From assembly GCA_025738555.1 (NCBI GenBank), contig JAOVFP010000001.1:5456001-5520000 (forward strand): DNA of 64,000 bases, written 5' to 3'. The position numbers and the translations under genes were made by a program. The notes beneath the pieces were generated by a model. It saw only the letters and a list, made by a program, of their open reading frames with translations, did no database searches and was not told the origin of the DNA. Positions 42,566-53,562 of this stretch are shown here, in pieces. Origin of the DNA: Cyathus striatus (taxonomy: Eukaryota; Basidiomycota; Agaricomycetes; Agaricales; Nidulariaceae). Every line of letters starts with the position of its first letter. Positions within the stretch are counted from its first letter, which is position 1.

Positions 42566-43809
42566 TTACTGTACCGATATCCAATATATCATCCTTTTCT
42601 CGTGCATGGCAGGGAGCCTTTCCGCCACCAAGGCATCTACATAGTCGAGATCATGGTCTTCAAACAAGGACTTAGACGAAAGGTAAACCTTCTGAAGTTC
42701 CTTGAAGGGAGAGGCCGATAGCATTTCATCCAGTGCTTTCCAACCATAGGTATTTGTAGATTGCAAGGCCTGAATTGTTAACGGGCTCATGAAATTGATA
42801 GCAACTTCTTGCAGTTTATTTCCACCCTTTACCCTGGAAAGAATACCTCTTCCTTTCTCAAATGGGTCTTGACATATGTATCCGACCAAAATTCGAGTCT
42901 TTGAAGACGGGGAAGACTGCTGATATCGATTTTCCACACGCCATCTGGTAAATTCTTGTGGTCAGAACTTGCACAACATGGGTAGGCCAATATAGCATTA
43001 CCATGAGACAAATTCATGGGGAGACTGAGCGTAGTCAGGAAAATTCTGCATTTCCTTCCCACCGAAAATACCAAAGGAATTTCGGATGCTGACTCGATGT
43101 CAAGCTTTTCTAGTTTGGAATTTTGAGGAAATAGTCCATTCACGACTAAGCTTGAATCGTTACAGCATATATTGCTTAGTGTTAATAATTTACGACTTCG
43201 ATACTGATGATATATTGCTGGTGTCTGCGACAAAATATTTTCTTCTCGGCCTGTGCTGAAGTGAATTCTCCGAAGTTGAAGGTTTGGGATAAGGGAGAGC
43301 CATTTCATGAGCATTGGTGGGACATCATACATGCCTGTGACTGACAGATCGGTAAGGGTAGAGGATATGCAAGTTGTGACCAATGCCTGCTTCATTTCAG
43401 GTGAAAATGCATTCCAGCTGCAGCCACGAGGGTCGCCGAATGCCAAATCAAAAGTTTTCAGGCTGAAGAGCATGCCAAGCATTCTAGGAAAAGTAGGCTG
43501 ATTAATAATACTATTTTCTATGCCACTGTCCCGAATGTGTAGTTCGCGAACGTAGAGCGCAATGTTCGGTGATGATTCCAGTAAAGCTACAAAGCGTCGT
43601 TGTCTGCTTGGAAGATCAAGAACTTTAAGATAGTCCCATCGTATGGAGAAAGAAATCGAGTGGAAGAGATGTTTTTGGGCTGGCTCCACGAGTTCTTTGC
43701 ACGTTAGGGCACACGACTTCAGATCTTGACATGGGTTATCGCTCGTCAATGAAACATCGTCTATAATAAGAGTCAATATGTCGAACGGGATACGAGTGGG
43801 ATACGCCAT
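42566..43809 (-). pseudogene. F-box-like protein, minus-strand array gene 3, frameshifted late
   Basis: The ATG at 43807-43809 begins MAYPTRIPFDILTLII, and the F-box-like segment DLKSCALTCKELVEPAQKHLF follows. The frame is continuous through the place where paralogs 1 and 2 need a 35-base intron (CCASSDHKNLPDGVWKIDIS). It then fails in LEFWSDTYVKT near 42875-42882: the continuation DPFEKGRGILSRVKGGNK ... ERLPAMHEKRMIYWI lies in another frame to 42566. A one-base loss explains this. Function is unlikely unless the C-terminal third is dispensable. Confidence 0.75.
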
Positions 43810-45167
43810 TTAGTAGCAATAACTTCTATTGAAATGTTTGTAAAGCCTTTCTCAGAGATATCATTACGGTTTGGGGTAAAAAGTTTCGCTTCACCTCCAG
43901 GTTTCAGGAAGCACTAGCCTAAATATGTAATATGTTGAGTTCTCTGTGGCAACCTACTAGACAGTGGACAGCGGTTGGCGGCAAGTTGGCGGTACTTAGG
44001 TAGAACACGGTTTCGTGGCGGCACGCATGAAATTTTTTAATACTTGACAATCACGTGAATGTATGATGCTATCTTGGTCATAGGGCTGTGGCAGCTGACA
44101 AGGTAGACAACTAGTACAGCTGTTTCTGATCAGATGTAAAGTTTGGTTTTAAAAATTTGGTCTCTACTTGACGATTTAGATTTTAAACGTACTAGCATTT
44201 AAGAAATTGGCACCGACATGTGAGTCAAATTTTTTTTTTAAAAACCAGCGATTTTCTCAAGGTGGCACATCGGAACCAACACAGAACTACTAAAGCATCT
44301 TGGAACTATCCGACCAATATCCGACGTCCGTGTCTTTAGTATCATTTTCAGTATTGCAGTTCTTACGCAGAACTAGATGGTTAGAAGTCCATTTTTTCTA
44401 GAGCTTAAGGCCAATAATGGACATGTAGGACTTGCCTAGCTGTAATGAATCGGATACTGTAAGATACTACTAAAACGACAGGGTCTTACACTACATGTAG
44501 TACTTCCAGACATTTTTCTAGTTTCTTTCGCATAATGCATATCAATTGTGTGAGACAAGCTTGAAGTCGGCAGGTCTTATACGGTATTCAGTACGGAGAA
44601 ACTCGTCTCTAGAAAGCAGATAATTTTTTTTAAATGAAAATGTATATGATTGACTCCCATTATTGTAAGAGTAGTTATAACTATTAAGCTATAACTAGCC
44701 AAAATACCCACTTTAAGTACTATGAGAGCGATATAAGTTTCCATTCATTCGCTCTCCAAAAAAGATACAATTTTACCCGTATTTGTTCAACTCACCTCGC
44801 AGCCTCGCAAAGGACGACTCCGCTAATGGTACGCTTATTCTCAGTGCAGGTAATGATAGTGAAACAATTGGACTAAAAAGAAAATGAATGAAATCTTCTA
44901 CAGACTAGTCAGAACGATTAGACCATGACTACCCAATAGTACTTCCAATGAAACAGGAACATATAGCGTAGCGTAGGCCACCGTCAATAATTCTAGTGTA
45001 ATTCTGTTTATGTTCGACCTGCATGATTCACATTTCAAAATACTATTTCAGAAATTCGAACTGACAAATGAGTCAGACTCAGCCTATTATCGATTTATGG
45101 TTTGAAAGTCAGCGAGTTTATAAAGTGAAAATCATAAACCTTCAAGGTGACATAAGTGCTACGGTAA
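43810..45167. other. Intergenic, AT-rich, no gene
   Basis: No supported frame. A box-A-like word (GACTTGCCTAGCTGTAATGA) occurs at about 44431. A TATA-like and pyrimidine-rich stretch appears near 44720-44790, with no recognised gene after it. Confidence 0.45.
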
Positions 45168-45330
45168 CAAACAAGTAAGACTAGCCTAGTGGTAACTGGT
45201 AACATGTTAATCTTGCATACAAGGGGAAAGATTTCTTTTTCGAGTTTCTTCCTTGGTGTGCGGTACCGGCATCTATTGGTATTTGCACTGCGTGCATGGG
45301 TTCGAATCCCACTCTCATCATTCTTTTCCA
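45168..45330 (+). repeat. tRNA-derived, SINE-like repeat
   Basis: TAGCCTAGTGG (about 45180) fits an RNA polymerase III box A, and GGTTCGAATCC (about 45300) inside a TGGG/CCCA stem fits box B. The spacing (about 115 bp) is too long for a plain tRNA, and the ends do not form an acceptor stem. Related pieces are at 39228, 39436, 44431 and (CGGCATCTATTGGTATTTG) 50031. A SINE or decayed tRNA is the best reading. Confidence 0.45.
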
Positions 45331-45542
45331 CTCGCCCAAACTCACTGTCAAATACATGGGTTAAGTAAACTTTCAGAAGCGGCAATGCGCAGTAGTACAA
45401 GAAATACTCATATTTTACAAAGTAGTTCATAATTCCAGACTTCAATAAGCTACATGCCTGGAATAAGGAAAGAATCGACTACTAAGGATGAGTGGAATGA
45501 ATATCAAATGCTTATGAAAGACCCAGAATCATGAAGTGTTAA

Positions 45543-46676
45543 TTAGTAGTTTGGCAGAGGATACATATTTTTCATCAACTTTTTGAACTTCTTCGGCAAC
45601 TTCTTCACCACACTTCCTACGTGGTCAAAAAGCTTCCCCTGTATGCATGCCTGGTGAAGCATGACTGGGTCCCCATTTGAAGCAGAGAAATACACATTAT
45701 AAACTGCTTTCAACCCATTTTTATCATCATCATTTTTGCAATTGATAAGCCCATAATCCACCGTTATAGACATCGTAGGTTCCACCTGACTTCCATCAGC
45801 AACGACAAATTGTTTGAGATCCCATACAGAGTAACGCATTAACCGACTCCCTAGGAAATCCTCTAAATGTGGAGGAAGATCCTTGGAAGCTCCTAAAACT
45901 TTGAGTTTTTGGAACAATGTGGCATTTATAAATGCATCACAGAACTCGTTGAAGGTGCAATTATGCAGCAGCATTCGATAGCAACCTCCGAGGCGTACTT
46001 CATCTTCTAGTTGCTTACATGTACAAAACCCAAAGTCAACCCATTCAGGTTGGATTGGGTTTGGATGAAGCTGTGACAAAATCGACATACAAAAGAGGAA
46101 GCATGTGCGCCGTTCAGGTGGCCAGGTATCAATCGCACTTTTGCCTTCCTCTGTGGAGTTAACAGTTCCCTCACCCCCAGCGTACTCCCAACCACGGCGA
46201 AACATGTCTAGCAACGGGTCACCAGGAGCAGGAACTGAGTTTTCTAATATCCATTGATTCTTTAGGAACCACGCATAGTATTCCCCTCTGTTATTGACAG
46301 GGATCTTGCTATACGCAGCTTTGATCTCTGGAATCAATCTGCCTTCAATTCTCCATTTATGCAGAGACTTCGAAGGGATTTCAATGACGCATATGAGCCC
46401 GATATATAGCCCCAAGAGCATGCTCATGTTGTGAGATGTAAATGCCTTCGAAAAACCGAAGTCATCAAGAGTTTGCTGATCCTCTGGACAGATATCACGT
46501 CGTGCGGCATGAGCAAGGTGGTGAGCGGTGTTGATAGGACATCGCGGGTTACAATCGAATATATGGGAATCCCAATCTAGCTTCTGGCAATGGGAGCCAC
46601 AATACCAGACTTTAGAACATCCTGAACATCGCTTCGTTGCTGGTTCTTCACAGTATTTACATTTGTGATCTGGCAT
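45543..46676 (-). CDS. MYND zinc-finger protein
   Basis: I place the start at the ATG at 46674-46676, directly before the finger; an in-frame ATG 48 bp upstream would add MSLTLCDFSCQLRFLT. The MYND finger lies at residues 4-42: CKYCEEPATKRCSGCSKVWY then CGSHCQKLDWDSHIFDC, with all seven Cys and one His ligands present. The remaining 330 or so residues have no recognised domain but match the layout of the many basidiomycete MYND proteins of unknown role. The single exon of 377 residues ends KKLMKNMYPLPNY. MYND fingers bind proline-rich partners; the partner here is unknown. Confidence 0.88.
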   Translation of the reverse strand: MPDHKCKYCEEPATKRCSGCSKVWYCGSHCQKLDWDSHIFDCNPRCPINTAHHLAHAARRDICPEDQQTLDDFGFSKAFTSHNMSMLLGLYIGLICVIEIPSKSLHKWRIEGRLIPEIKAAYSKIPVNNRGEYYAWFLKNQWILENSVPAPGDPLLDMFRRGWEYAGGEGTVNSTEEGKSAIDTWPPERRTCFLFCMSILSQLHPNPIQPEWVDFGFCTCKQLEDEVRLGGCYRMLLHNCTFNEFCDAFINATLFQKLKVLGASKDLPPHLEDFLGSRLMRYSVWDLKQFVVADGSQVEPTMSITVDYGLINCKNDDDKNGLKAVYNVYFSASNGDPVMLHQACIQGKLFDHVGSVVKKLPKKFKKLMKNMYPLPNY

Positions 46677-46892
46677 GGTCAGAAACCGGAGCTGACAACT
46701 GAAGTCACATAGAGTAAGCGACATATAGTAGCATGGGACTCTGAATACTCACCAGAACTGACGGGGTAAGAACCTGAAAACAGTTTGAGAACACAGGCTA
46801 CAGGAAAATAAAGCTAGTAGACTGGAGAGAATCTCGAGTTGAGAGGAAGCGGGTAGGCACCTGCGTGGTAATGCGTATGTAAGTTCTTATTA

Positions 46893-47147
46893 TTGTAGAG
46901 CACGCAGTTTGCCTGCGATGCGAAACTCATGTTTTTCATTACCGTACCACATTTCATTCTTTCTGTCGCTTACTCATACATACCGCATTTATTAGCTACT
47001 TAAATTGTCATACCTACTCTCATTCAACTCAGGTTTTCGTTACCCCCCATTTCAATTCTCATCAAGCCTCACTAGAACTGGTGGATGGACGGACGTCCAT
47101 CGACTCGCAACATTTCTTTGTGTTGAGGATATCGCCAAGCAAATATT
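46893..47147 (+). repeat. Anonymous repeat, direct arm (copy 1)
   Basis: Matches 62966-63232 in the same orientation with scattered differences (start TTGTAGAGCACGCAGTTTGC; end near CCAAGCAAATATT). Confidence 0.82.
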
Positions 47148-47443
47148 ATGACCTTACAGCCTCATGCATCATGAGTCAACCAGAGATGTACAGCATGTGT
47201 TGATGCACGTAAGCCATGTGCTGAGCACTCGACCGTAATTGGCAGTGGAAGTACTTAGTAGAAGACGGCATCGCAAGTTTATGTTATGTGGACGAAATGG
47301 AAATACCAAGGGGTTTAGAGGTGCCGGTGAATAGTTAAACTTAAAGGCACCTAGAGGTTATCTCATGATACATTCATTACCATCCATGTATCAACAGGTC
47401 CAACTCTTCGATTCATGACAATCCCCCATGCATCAGGAAAAAT
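47146..47443 (+). repeat. Anonymous repeat, arm inverted relative to the second copy
   Basis: Reverse complement of 63375-63682 (shared words GACCTTACAGC, ATGCATCATGAGTCAACC, CCAAGGGGTTTAGAGGTGCC, CCATGCATCAGGAAAAA). The junction with the direct arm lies in AATATTAT. Confidence 0.82.
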
Positions 47444-48479
47444 CCAATGTCCAATTTCAACATAATAATGGTATAATTACTTATAATTCGATGTTGAACC
47501 GTTTGGGATCAGCATAATTCTGACAGCGTGAGCAACCAGTGAGGTGATAATTGAACCTAAGTTCGTCATCATTACAACCCATTCAACATGTTGCAGAACC
47601 TATCATTCGATTATGCTTTTATGACAATGCAAGTAGTAATATATTGAAGATAAATATAATACAAAGAGTGGCAATTTAATATACACCATAGTTCAAGGTT
47701 AGTTAAACAGTGTAAAATCCTTCACAGCGCACGGTTGACATGTATATATGCCACTCCATACTCAACGCAACATAACATCTACAGGTTGGTTATATCTCGC
47801 TTCTAAACAGCGCAAAAGCTTAACGTTGGAATAAGAATAATAAAGAACTCACGGTCATATCTGAACAGAACTTCTCAGAACCTCAGCACGAGAAATAGTG
47901 CACCACTCGTACGAACCCCTTTCCCAGAGAAACATGTGGTATGTCCATCCTGAGTCTATTCATATCATGTTTCTACACAAATGCAGCATTAGCATATAGA
48001 TTAAATGAGAACAAGGTCATACATGTATTCTTATCTTGAGCATTAAAGCTTCACCTCAAGAGCGAGAGTGAAGTTGGTGTTCTCAGATTTACGTCCAGAG
48101 TTGTCCACAAGAGACAGGAAAGGAAAGAAGCGGGGTGGACAGGATGGTTAATGGGAAGGAAGCAAGGAGTCGAAAGGACTAATAAAGGGAACATGATGGT
48201 AGTACGAAGAAATATTTTGCTGGGAAGCCGAAACAGTTCAGAAAATTTCTCTCAGGACCAGCTTCATCAAGCATGTGATTATACAGCGAAGATAAACAAC
48301 AATATGCGAGACTAAGCGAGAGCCAGACTGTGTAGGACTGTGCTAGATTTGGTGCTAGACCAACGGCATGCCTCTCAAGACTTGCTCGAGACATACATGT
48401 AGAACATTTCCAGAAGCTATTTATTGCTACACATGATAAAATACAAGTTAACTTTATATATGAAATATGATTTAAACGT
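47444..48479. other. Intergenic, AT-rich, no gene
   Basis: No open frame with family features. Mostly low-GC sequence. Confidence 0.45.
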
Positions 48480-49140
48480 GCTTTTGGTCAACTTGAAGCT
48501 GATGAAAGCTCCAAGTCTAAGCCCGGCAACCGCGTCAAGGTAGCACGAGGAAGGGACACACAAAGGTATCCCCACCTACAACCGGGAAGAAGACACCTAC
48601 CTCTTAGGTTACCAAGTTAGCGGATACCCCCAGCTTTAGCATCCCGTTCAAAAAGCGCGCCAGCACGCTGCTTCACTGGCAATATCAACTTACAGTCTTG
48701 ATAATCTTGATCCATGGATCCAGGGTGGCGGCTAAGGGTAGGTAGCCCCGCACGGAGACTGCAGCCGCATTAAACAACTGCAAAGAATCCCCCTCGCGCC
48801 TCAGGATGGCGGGTCATGACTAGAGCGTCTACACCACAGCGAGGGACCACCAGCTTCATCCCTACATACTGCTCTGCGGATCGGACCACATAACTGGGGT
48901 TTCCTGCCCAGTCCCTCGCGCCTACACGGTGATCGACTGGGTTGATCTGAAACCTGTGTACCGTTGGCCGACAGTACACAGGGACCATTCCACTACGAGG
49001 AAGACAGTACACGGGGACCACTCCACTGCGAGGAATCGTAACCTTATCATAGCTCTATCTACTCCATCATCCAGGGTGTGCTTCAGGTTACTAACAGGCA
49101 AGCTTTCTTTTGAGTACATCCTCTTCTTCTAAGGCACGAT
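48480..49140. repeat. GC-richer island, probable transposon relic
   Basis: Sharply different in composition from its AT-rich surroundings. It contains a short imperfect tandem duplication (GACAGTACACAGGGACCATT and GACAGTACACGGGGACCACT, about 48970-49030). No protein motif was recognised, so the element class is undetermined. Confidence 0.35.
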
Positions 49141-51647
49141 ACGTCAGCCACGGGTATTAAAGAAATGGATGGCAGGAAAGAATAGATAAAAACTCACTGT
49201 GACTTATCAGGATAAACTCGACCGCGATATTTTCCTTTCTCACACGACGTAATTCAGACCATCCACTTCTCCTCGTCTTAATTTCGTTTCACTATGGGGG
49301 TCAGGTGTTAGCCACCAGATTGGAAAAATAATATCGGACGACGACTTACTACATCCTCATTTGATTTCTTTCCTATCTCCCCCCCTAATGTGCAGTACAT
49401 TAGCCATACCGTATGTTAAAGGATAGAACGAGGACTGACTTTTTCACGATCATTTTTATGCATATGTTACTCAAAAATGATTTGCTTGAAGCAACCATGT
49501 CAACCACCAAGATTATGTGCCCCGTAGATGTAGAATTAGTTGAACTTGAGGTTTACTTGAGGTAGTAAGATTCTGTAAAGAGGACACCAGTGAGACAACG
49601 AAAGTAGGAGAGAGAGGTGGATGTTACGAGGTTGTGGTATGGAGGAAACAGAGGTAATACGAGACTGGCCTCTTTATAGATAATCGGCCTGGTGTATGGC
49701 CTTGTTGTCGTCTTCCATCTGAGCTATGCTTGTCCTTGTAGGTCCCCATCGCGAACCGCATGTTCGAACAGCATTTCCTAAAATTGCTTGTTCTCCTGAG
49801 GAGCTACAACGAGGTGTCTAGATCTAATCCACCGTCCCGCATGACCCTCTGACAGCCAAAGCGGGCAGTGGTCTTCGATGGTCCAAGTTTGGGATTTTTC
49901 CATAATAAGTTATGGGACAATGCAGAGAGGATCTCTATAGAAACGTGTCATACACAATTTTGTTAACGAGCAGAGCTTACCAACACCTTGCCATTGAATA
50001 AATCATTTGTTCTCTTGGGACGTGTGGCACCGGCATCTATTGGTATTTGGTACATGATTATCAGTGATCATAATCATGGATCATCAGGGACCCACAAGTG
50101 AATCGACCAACTATACAACAAGGCAATTGTTGTTCTGGTATCAGCTACCATAGGACAAGAGTAAAATGTGTGTTTTCTTACAGAGCTTTGAGATGATGTC
50201 GATGAAGCTGAAGCATCGCTAGGACGACGCGAAACGGCGTAATAGCCATCATACTCCTGGTCTTGTTCTCTTGGCTTGCAAAAAATACTTCTCCTAGTAC
50301 GTACCAAACAAAAGGCATCGGTGACTCGTTGGCTACGGCCCCCGGGACAACATCTCTTGTCTCATCAGCATCCATGAGGGCGCATACTTCCAACCTTCAC
50401 AGGAATCGAAGACGCGTAAGTAGTCCAACCCGAGGTCCGAGGGGCGTATAATTGCCTGCAATCCATTTCATGGGCGCGATAAGATGGAAAGTGCATCAAT
50501 TCGCGGGGTGGGCAGTGGATGTTTCTGGGTGACTCGTTTTTATTGTCAGCTGAGTGCGTCACCACGAAGTAACCGTCATGTCGCCAGGCAATCAGTAAGC
50601 ATTTCAGGAAATTGTCAATCCGGTCAGAGTCGTCTGAGCGAGATTCATTCACTTGAGAATGAGAAATTGGCTTCCCAGTGACTCGACTCTGAAGTCAAGT
50701 TTTGCGAACTTCGAATCTGATAACAGCCTTCTATCAGTGAATGTCCGAAGCTGTAGCATTGATTCAAGAGAGGCCGATAAAGATGCATAGCTGTCTTATC
50801 TTTTCCGTCACACGAAGCAGGGTTTTCAGACCGGAATTTGTAGAATTGTGGACGAAAGAGTTGGTTAAGTACGAAGATAAGTATGACAATTTTCAAGGTT
50901 CGAAAGGTGGTTGAATCATGTGATGCTTACTAATACTTACTTAGGTGCTAAGTCCGAGTCCAGCGCTAGCGACGCGCCGTGGATCAGGGTTGCGTTGCAA
51001 CATTGTCACTGTTAACAGTCTCTACAGAGGATTTCGGAGAACTTCTCTATTCTTTCTTGACTTCTACTCAGAGAATCATTCAACGAGCAGCTTAGCGAGG
51101 TCATTTCTCAGGCTACTGAATTACAGCCTATTCGATTTCAAGGACGCTTAGCAGGAATTCGCGCACAACGCGTCATATCTATACGGCGCTGGCTTGAAAC
51201 AAAGACGATCTCGGAGGACTATCGTGGTGATATCAGCATAGTTATTTGCGGCTCTGGTTAGCGAGAATTGGTTAGTTGGTAAGTACAACGATCCAAGTAC
51301 CGATATCGGGTTGATTTTTCGTCCCATGATAGGCTAATGATTTGCTGTAGTGGGGTAGCAGTACGCTATTTCTGGGTTGACATGGACAATTCGACTGTTA
51401 AGATCAGAAACCAACCATAACCGGCCGCAGCGTCTATGTTTATCTCTGAGGAGCCTCTAAGATTCTGCGAAATTAGCTATTCTTGGGCACTATTGCAAAG
51501 ACAGGAAGTGGCGGATGACCTGTGCGTGTAATGATGAACTGTCCTGTGTTCTTGAAGTGAGTTATCGTCGCTATTCATCGAGATGTTTAACGTAAATGGC
51601 CTATCTGTACTGGACAATGTTTGGTGTCATTAATCCACTATTCGAAG
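49141..51647. other. Long region with no supported gene
   Basis: Short frames on both strands (for example 50365-50652 minus, 50645-50896 minus, 50945-51151 plus) show no recognisable domain and no convincing splice chain. A fragment similar to the repeat words at 39106 and 45264 occurs at about 49740 and 50031. An unrecognised hypothetical gene cannot be excluded around 50.1-50.9 kb. Confidence 0.35.
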
Positions 51648-51655
51648 TATAAAAG
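51648..51655 (+). promoter_or_regulatory. TATA box of the repeat-peptide precursor gene
   Basis: TATAAAAG, about 250 bp before the ATG at 51897. Two intron-like segments in the leader (51726-51781 and 51821-51874, both GT...CAG) would shorten the 5' UTR. The second also removes an upstream ATG at 51862. Confidence 0.7.
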
Positions 51656-51896
51656 GTGGCACACATCCACCTCAATCCTTCAGCAGTGCCCGGTGCATTC
51701 TCATACCACTCATCTCAATCAGCTGGTATGTTCCTTCTCTTACTTGATCCCTACAATGTACTGATAGACAATTTTTCGCAGAAACAGGGCCGGTCCCTTC
51801 ATAATCCACTTAAACTCTTTGTACGTCTATCCCATCTTCAACGACATCTCCAACGACTTATCATGCCCTTACAGATATCTGATCTATCTCATAAAA

Positions 51897-53399
51897 ATGC
51901 GTTCTTCAGTCCTCGTTTTTGTTATCTGCGCCGTCTACGCTTCCCGTGTAGCGGGTGTCCCGTTGGTGGTGTGTACTTCATTTTCGCACTCGCCGTACGC
52001 AGCTAAAGTACTCTTCTAGGACTCCAATGCTATTGAAGCCCGATCTCCGGCACGCGATGGTCGTGGAAGCGTGAACCTCCATGTTGGGCTCCCACCCATC
52101 AACATCGGTGCTCCACAGGTTCGTATCCCACCCAATGGTCAAATATGCTTGACTCATATAGTACAGCCTCAGCAACGTTCCCTTGAGGATATGGAACTTG
52201 AAGCCAGGGGTTGCGGTGGATACAACAGCGTTAGTGTTCTTCATTTTTTACTGCTAATCATGATACTGAATGATTCGTCAGCCCCATCACCATGCCCGCT
52301 CTGTGGACGAGGAACTCGAAACCAGAGGTCGTGGAGGATACAATCGCGTTAGTATCCTTCTTTACGCACTGCTACTCGACATGCTGAACTTTCTCTAGCC
52401 ACACGCGCGCTCTGTCGATGAGGACCTTGAAGCCAGAGGTCGTGGTGGATACAACCGAGTCAGCGCTCTTCATTGCATGCTACTAATCATGATACTGAAC
52501 AATTTTAAAGCCCCATGCCCGCTCTTTCGACGAGCTTCAGTCCAGGGGGCGTGGTGGATATAACCGAGTACGTGCCATATTTGCTTATAATTGTTAGCCA
52601 TGGCTCTGAACAATCCGCTAGCCCCACGCGCGCTCTGTCGACGAGGATCTAGAAGCCAGGGGACGTGGTGGATACAACCGAGTAGGTTTTCTTATACGGT
52701 TCTCATTGAAGACATGCTAAACATTTCGTAGCCCCACGCACGCTCTGTCGATGAGAACCTTGAAGCTAGGGGTCGTGACGGGTATAATCGCGTAAGTTTT
52801 CCTATTACCTCAATGTAGTCCGTCATACTGAGCAATTTTACAGCACAAGCGATCTGTAGACGACATGGACCTGGAAGCCAGGGGGCGTGGCGGCTACAAC
52901 CGCGTAGGTGTTCCTAGTTATTATGTTAACAATCATACCAACATTTCTTAGCACAAGCGATCGGTCGACGACATGGACCTCGAAGCTAGGGGTCGTGGTG
53001 GATACAATCGAGTAAGTGATATCCCTTGCTTGCTGCTGATCATGATGCTGAATGATTCGTTAGCCCCACGCCCGCTCTGCCGACGAGGAGCTTGAAGCTA
53101 GGGGACGTGGAGGATACAACCGAGTAGGTGCCCTTATTTGCTTATCGTTGCCGACACTGAACAATTTATAGCCCCATGCGCGTTCTGTCGAAGAGAACCT
53201 CGAAGCTAGAGGTCGTGGCGGATACAACCGCGTATGTGTTCCTATTAGTTCAATGTAGCCCATCACACTGAACATTCCTTAGCACAAACGATCCGTCGAA
53301 GAGAACCTCGAAGCTAGGGGACGTGACGGGTACAACCGCGTAGGCATCACTCCTCTCTTACTATAAACCATCATGCTGAACACCTCATAGCACAAGTGA
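51897..53399 (+). CDS. Secreted precursor with 11 one-exon peptide repeats
   Basis: Fourteen exons, all phase 0, encode 280 residues: 51897-51968 (signal peptide MRSSVLVFVICAVYASRVAG), 52020-52118 (pro-region), eleven repeat exons (52167-52229, 52282-52347, 52399-52458, 52511-52567, 52622-52681, 52732-52791, 52844-52903, 52952-53011, 53064-53123, 53172-53231, 53283-53339) and 53391-53399 (His-Lys-stop). Repeat consensus is PHARSVDEDLEARGRGGYNR. The tail RGRGGYN is nearly invariant and the N-terminal half drifts. Three repeats start HKR instead of PHAR. Arg-rich junctions (NRPHAR, NRHKR, EAR) suggest kexin-type or related cleavage. Known fungal parallels are alpha-factor, Kex2-processed repeat proteins and dikaritin RiPP precursors with Tyr in the core. 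No known family was recognised; the mature product, any Tyr modification and the function are unknown. Confidence 0.85.
52282..53390 (+). repeat. Tandem exon-plus-intron repeat, unit 108-117 bp
   Basis: Ten successive unit lengths from exon 4 to exon 14 are 117, 112, 111, 110, 112, 108, 112, 108, 111 and 108 bp. Introns (48-54 bp) are alike too: most have a CTGAAC/CTGAAT branch-like word about 15 bases before the AG, and some share GATCATGATGCTGAATGATT-type text. The expansion unit was therefore the whole exon with its intron. Intron 5 starts with the unusual donor GTCAGC. Confidence 0.9.
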
Positions 53400-53562
53400 A
53401 GTCTCGTGGCAGTACATAACAGATATATAGCAACATGTAAACATCTGGATAGTGCAAGGCACTGCAGAATCAAAATTATTTTCAGCTGAGCTGATGAATA
53501 CTAAGATACATTAGAAAACGTTTTACGATAAGATTCTTTCTACGACTGAAATACTCGATCGG

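Noticed and set aside
45168..45330. A functional tRNA gene
   Set aside because: Box A and box B are about 115 bp apart and no acceptor or anticodon stem can be drawn, so I call it SINE-like.
53060..53473. Minus-strand frames with repeated TRLYPPRPLAS-type peptides
   Set aside because: They are the antisense of the repeat exons of the plus-strand precursor. The plus strand has a signal peptide, consistent splice sites and phase-0 exons; the minus frames run through introns.
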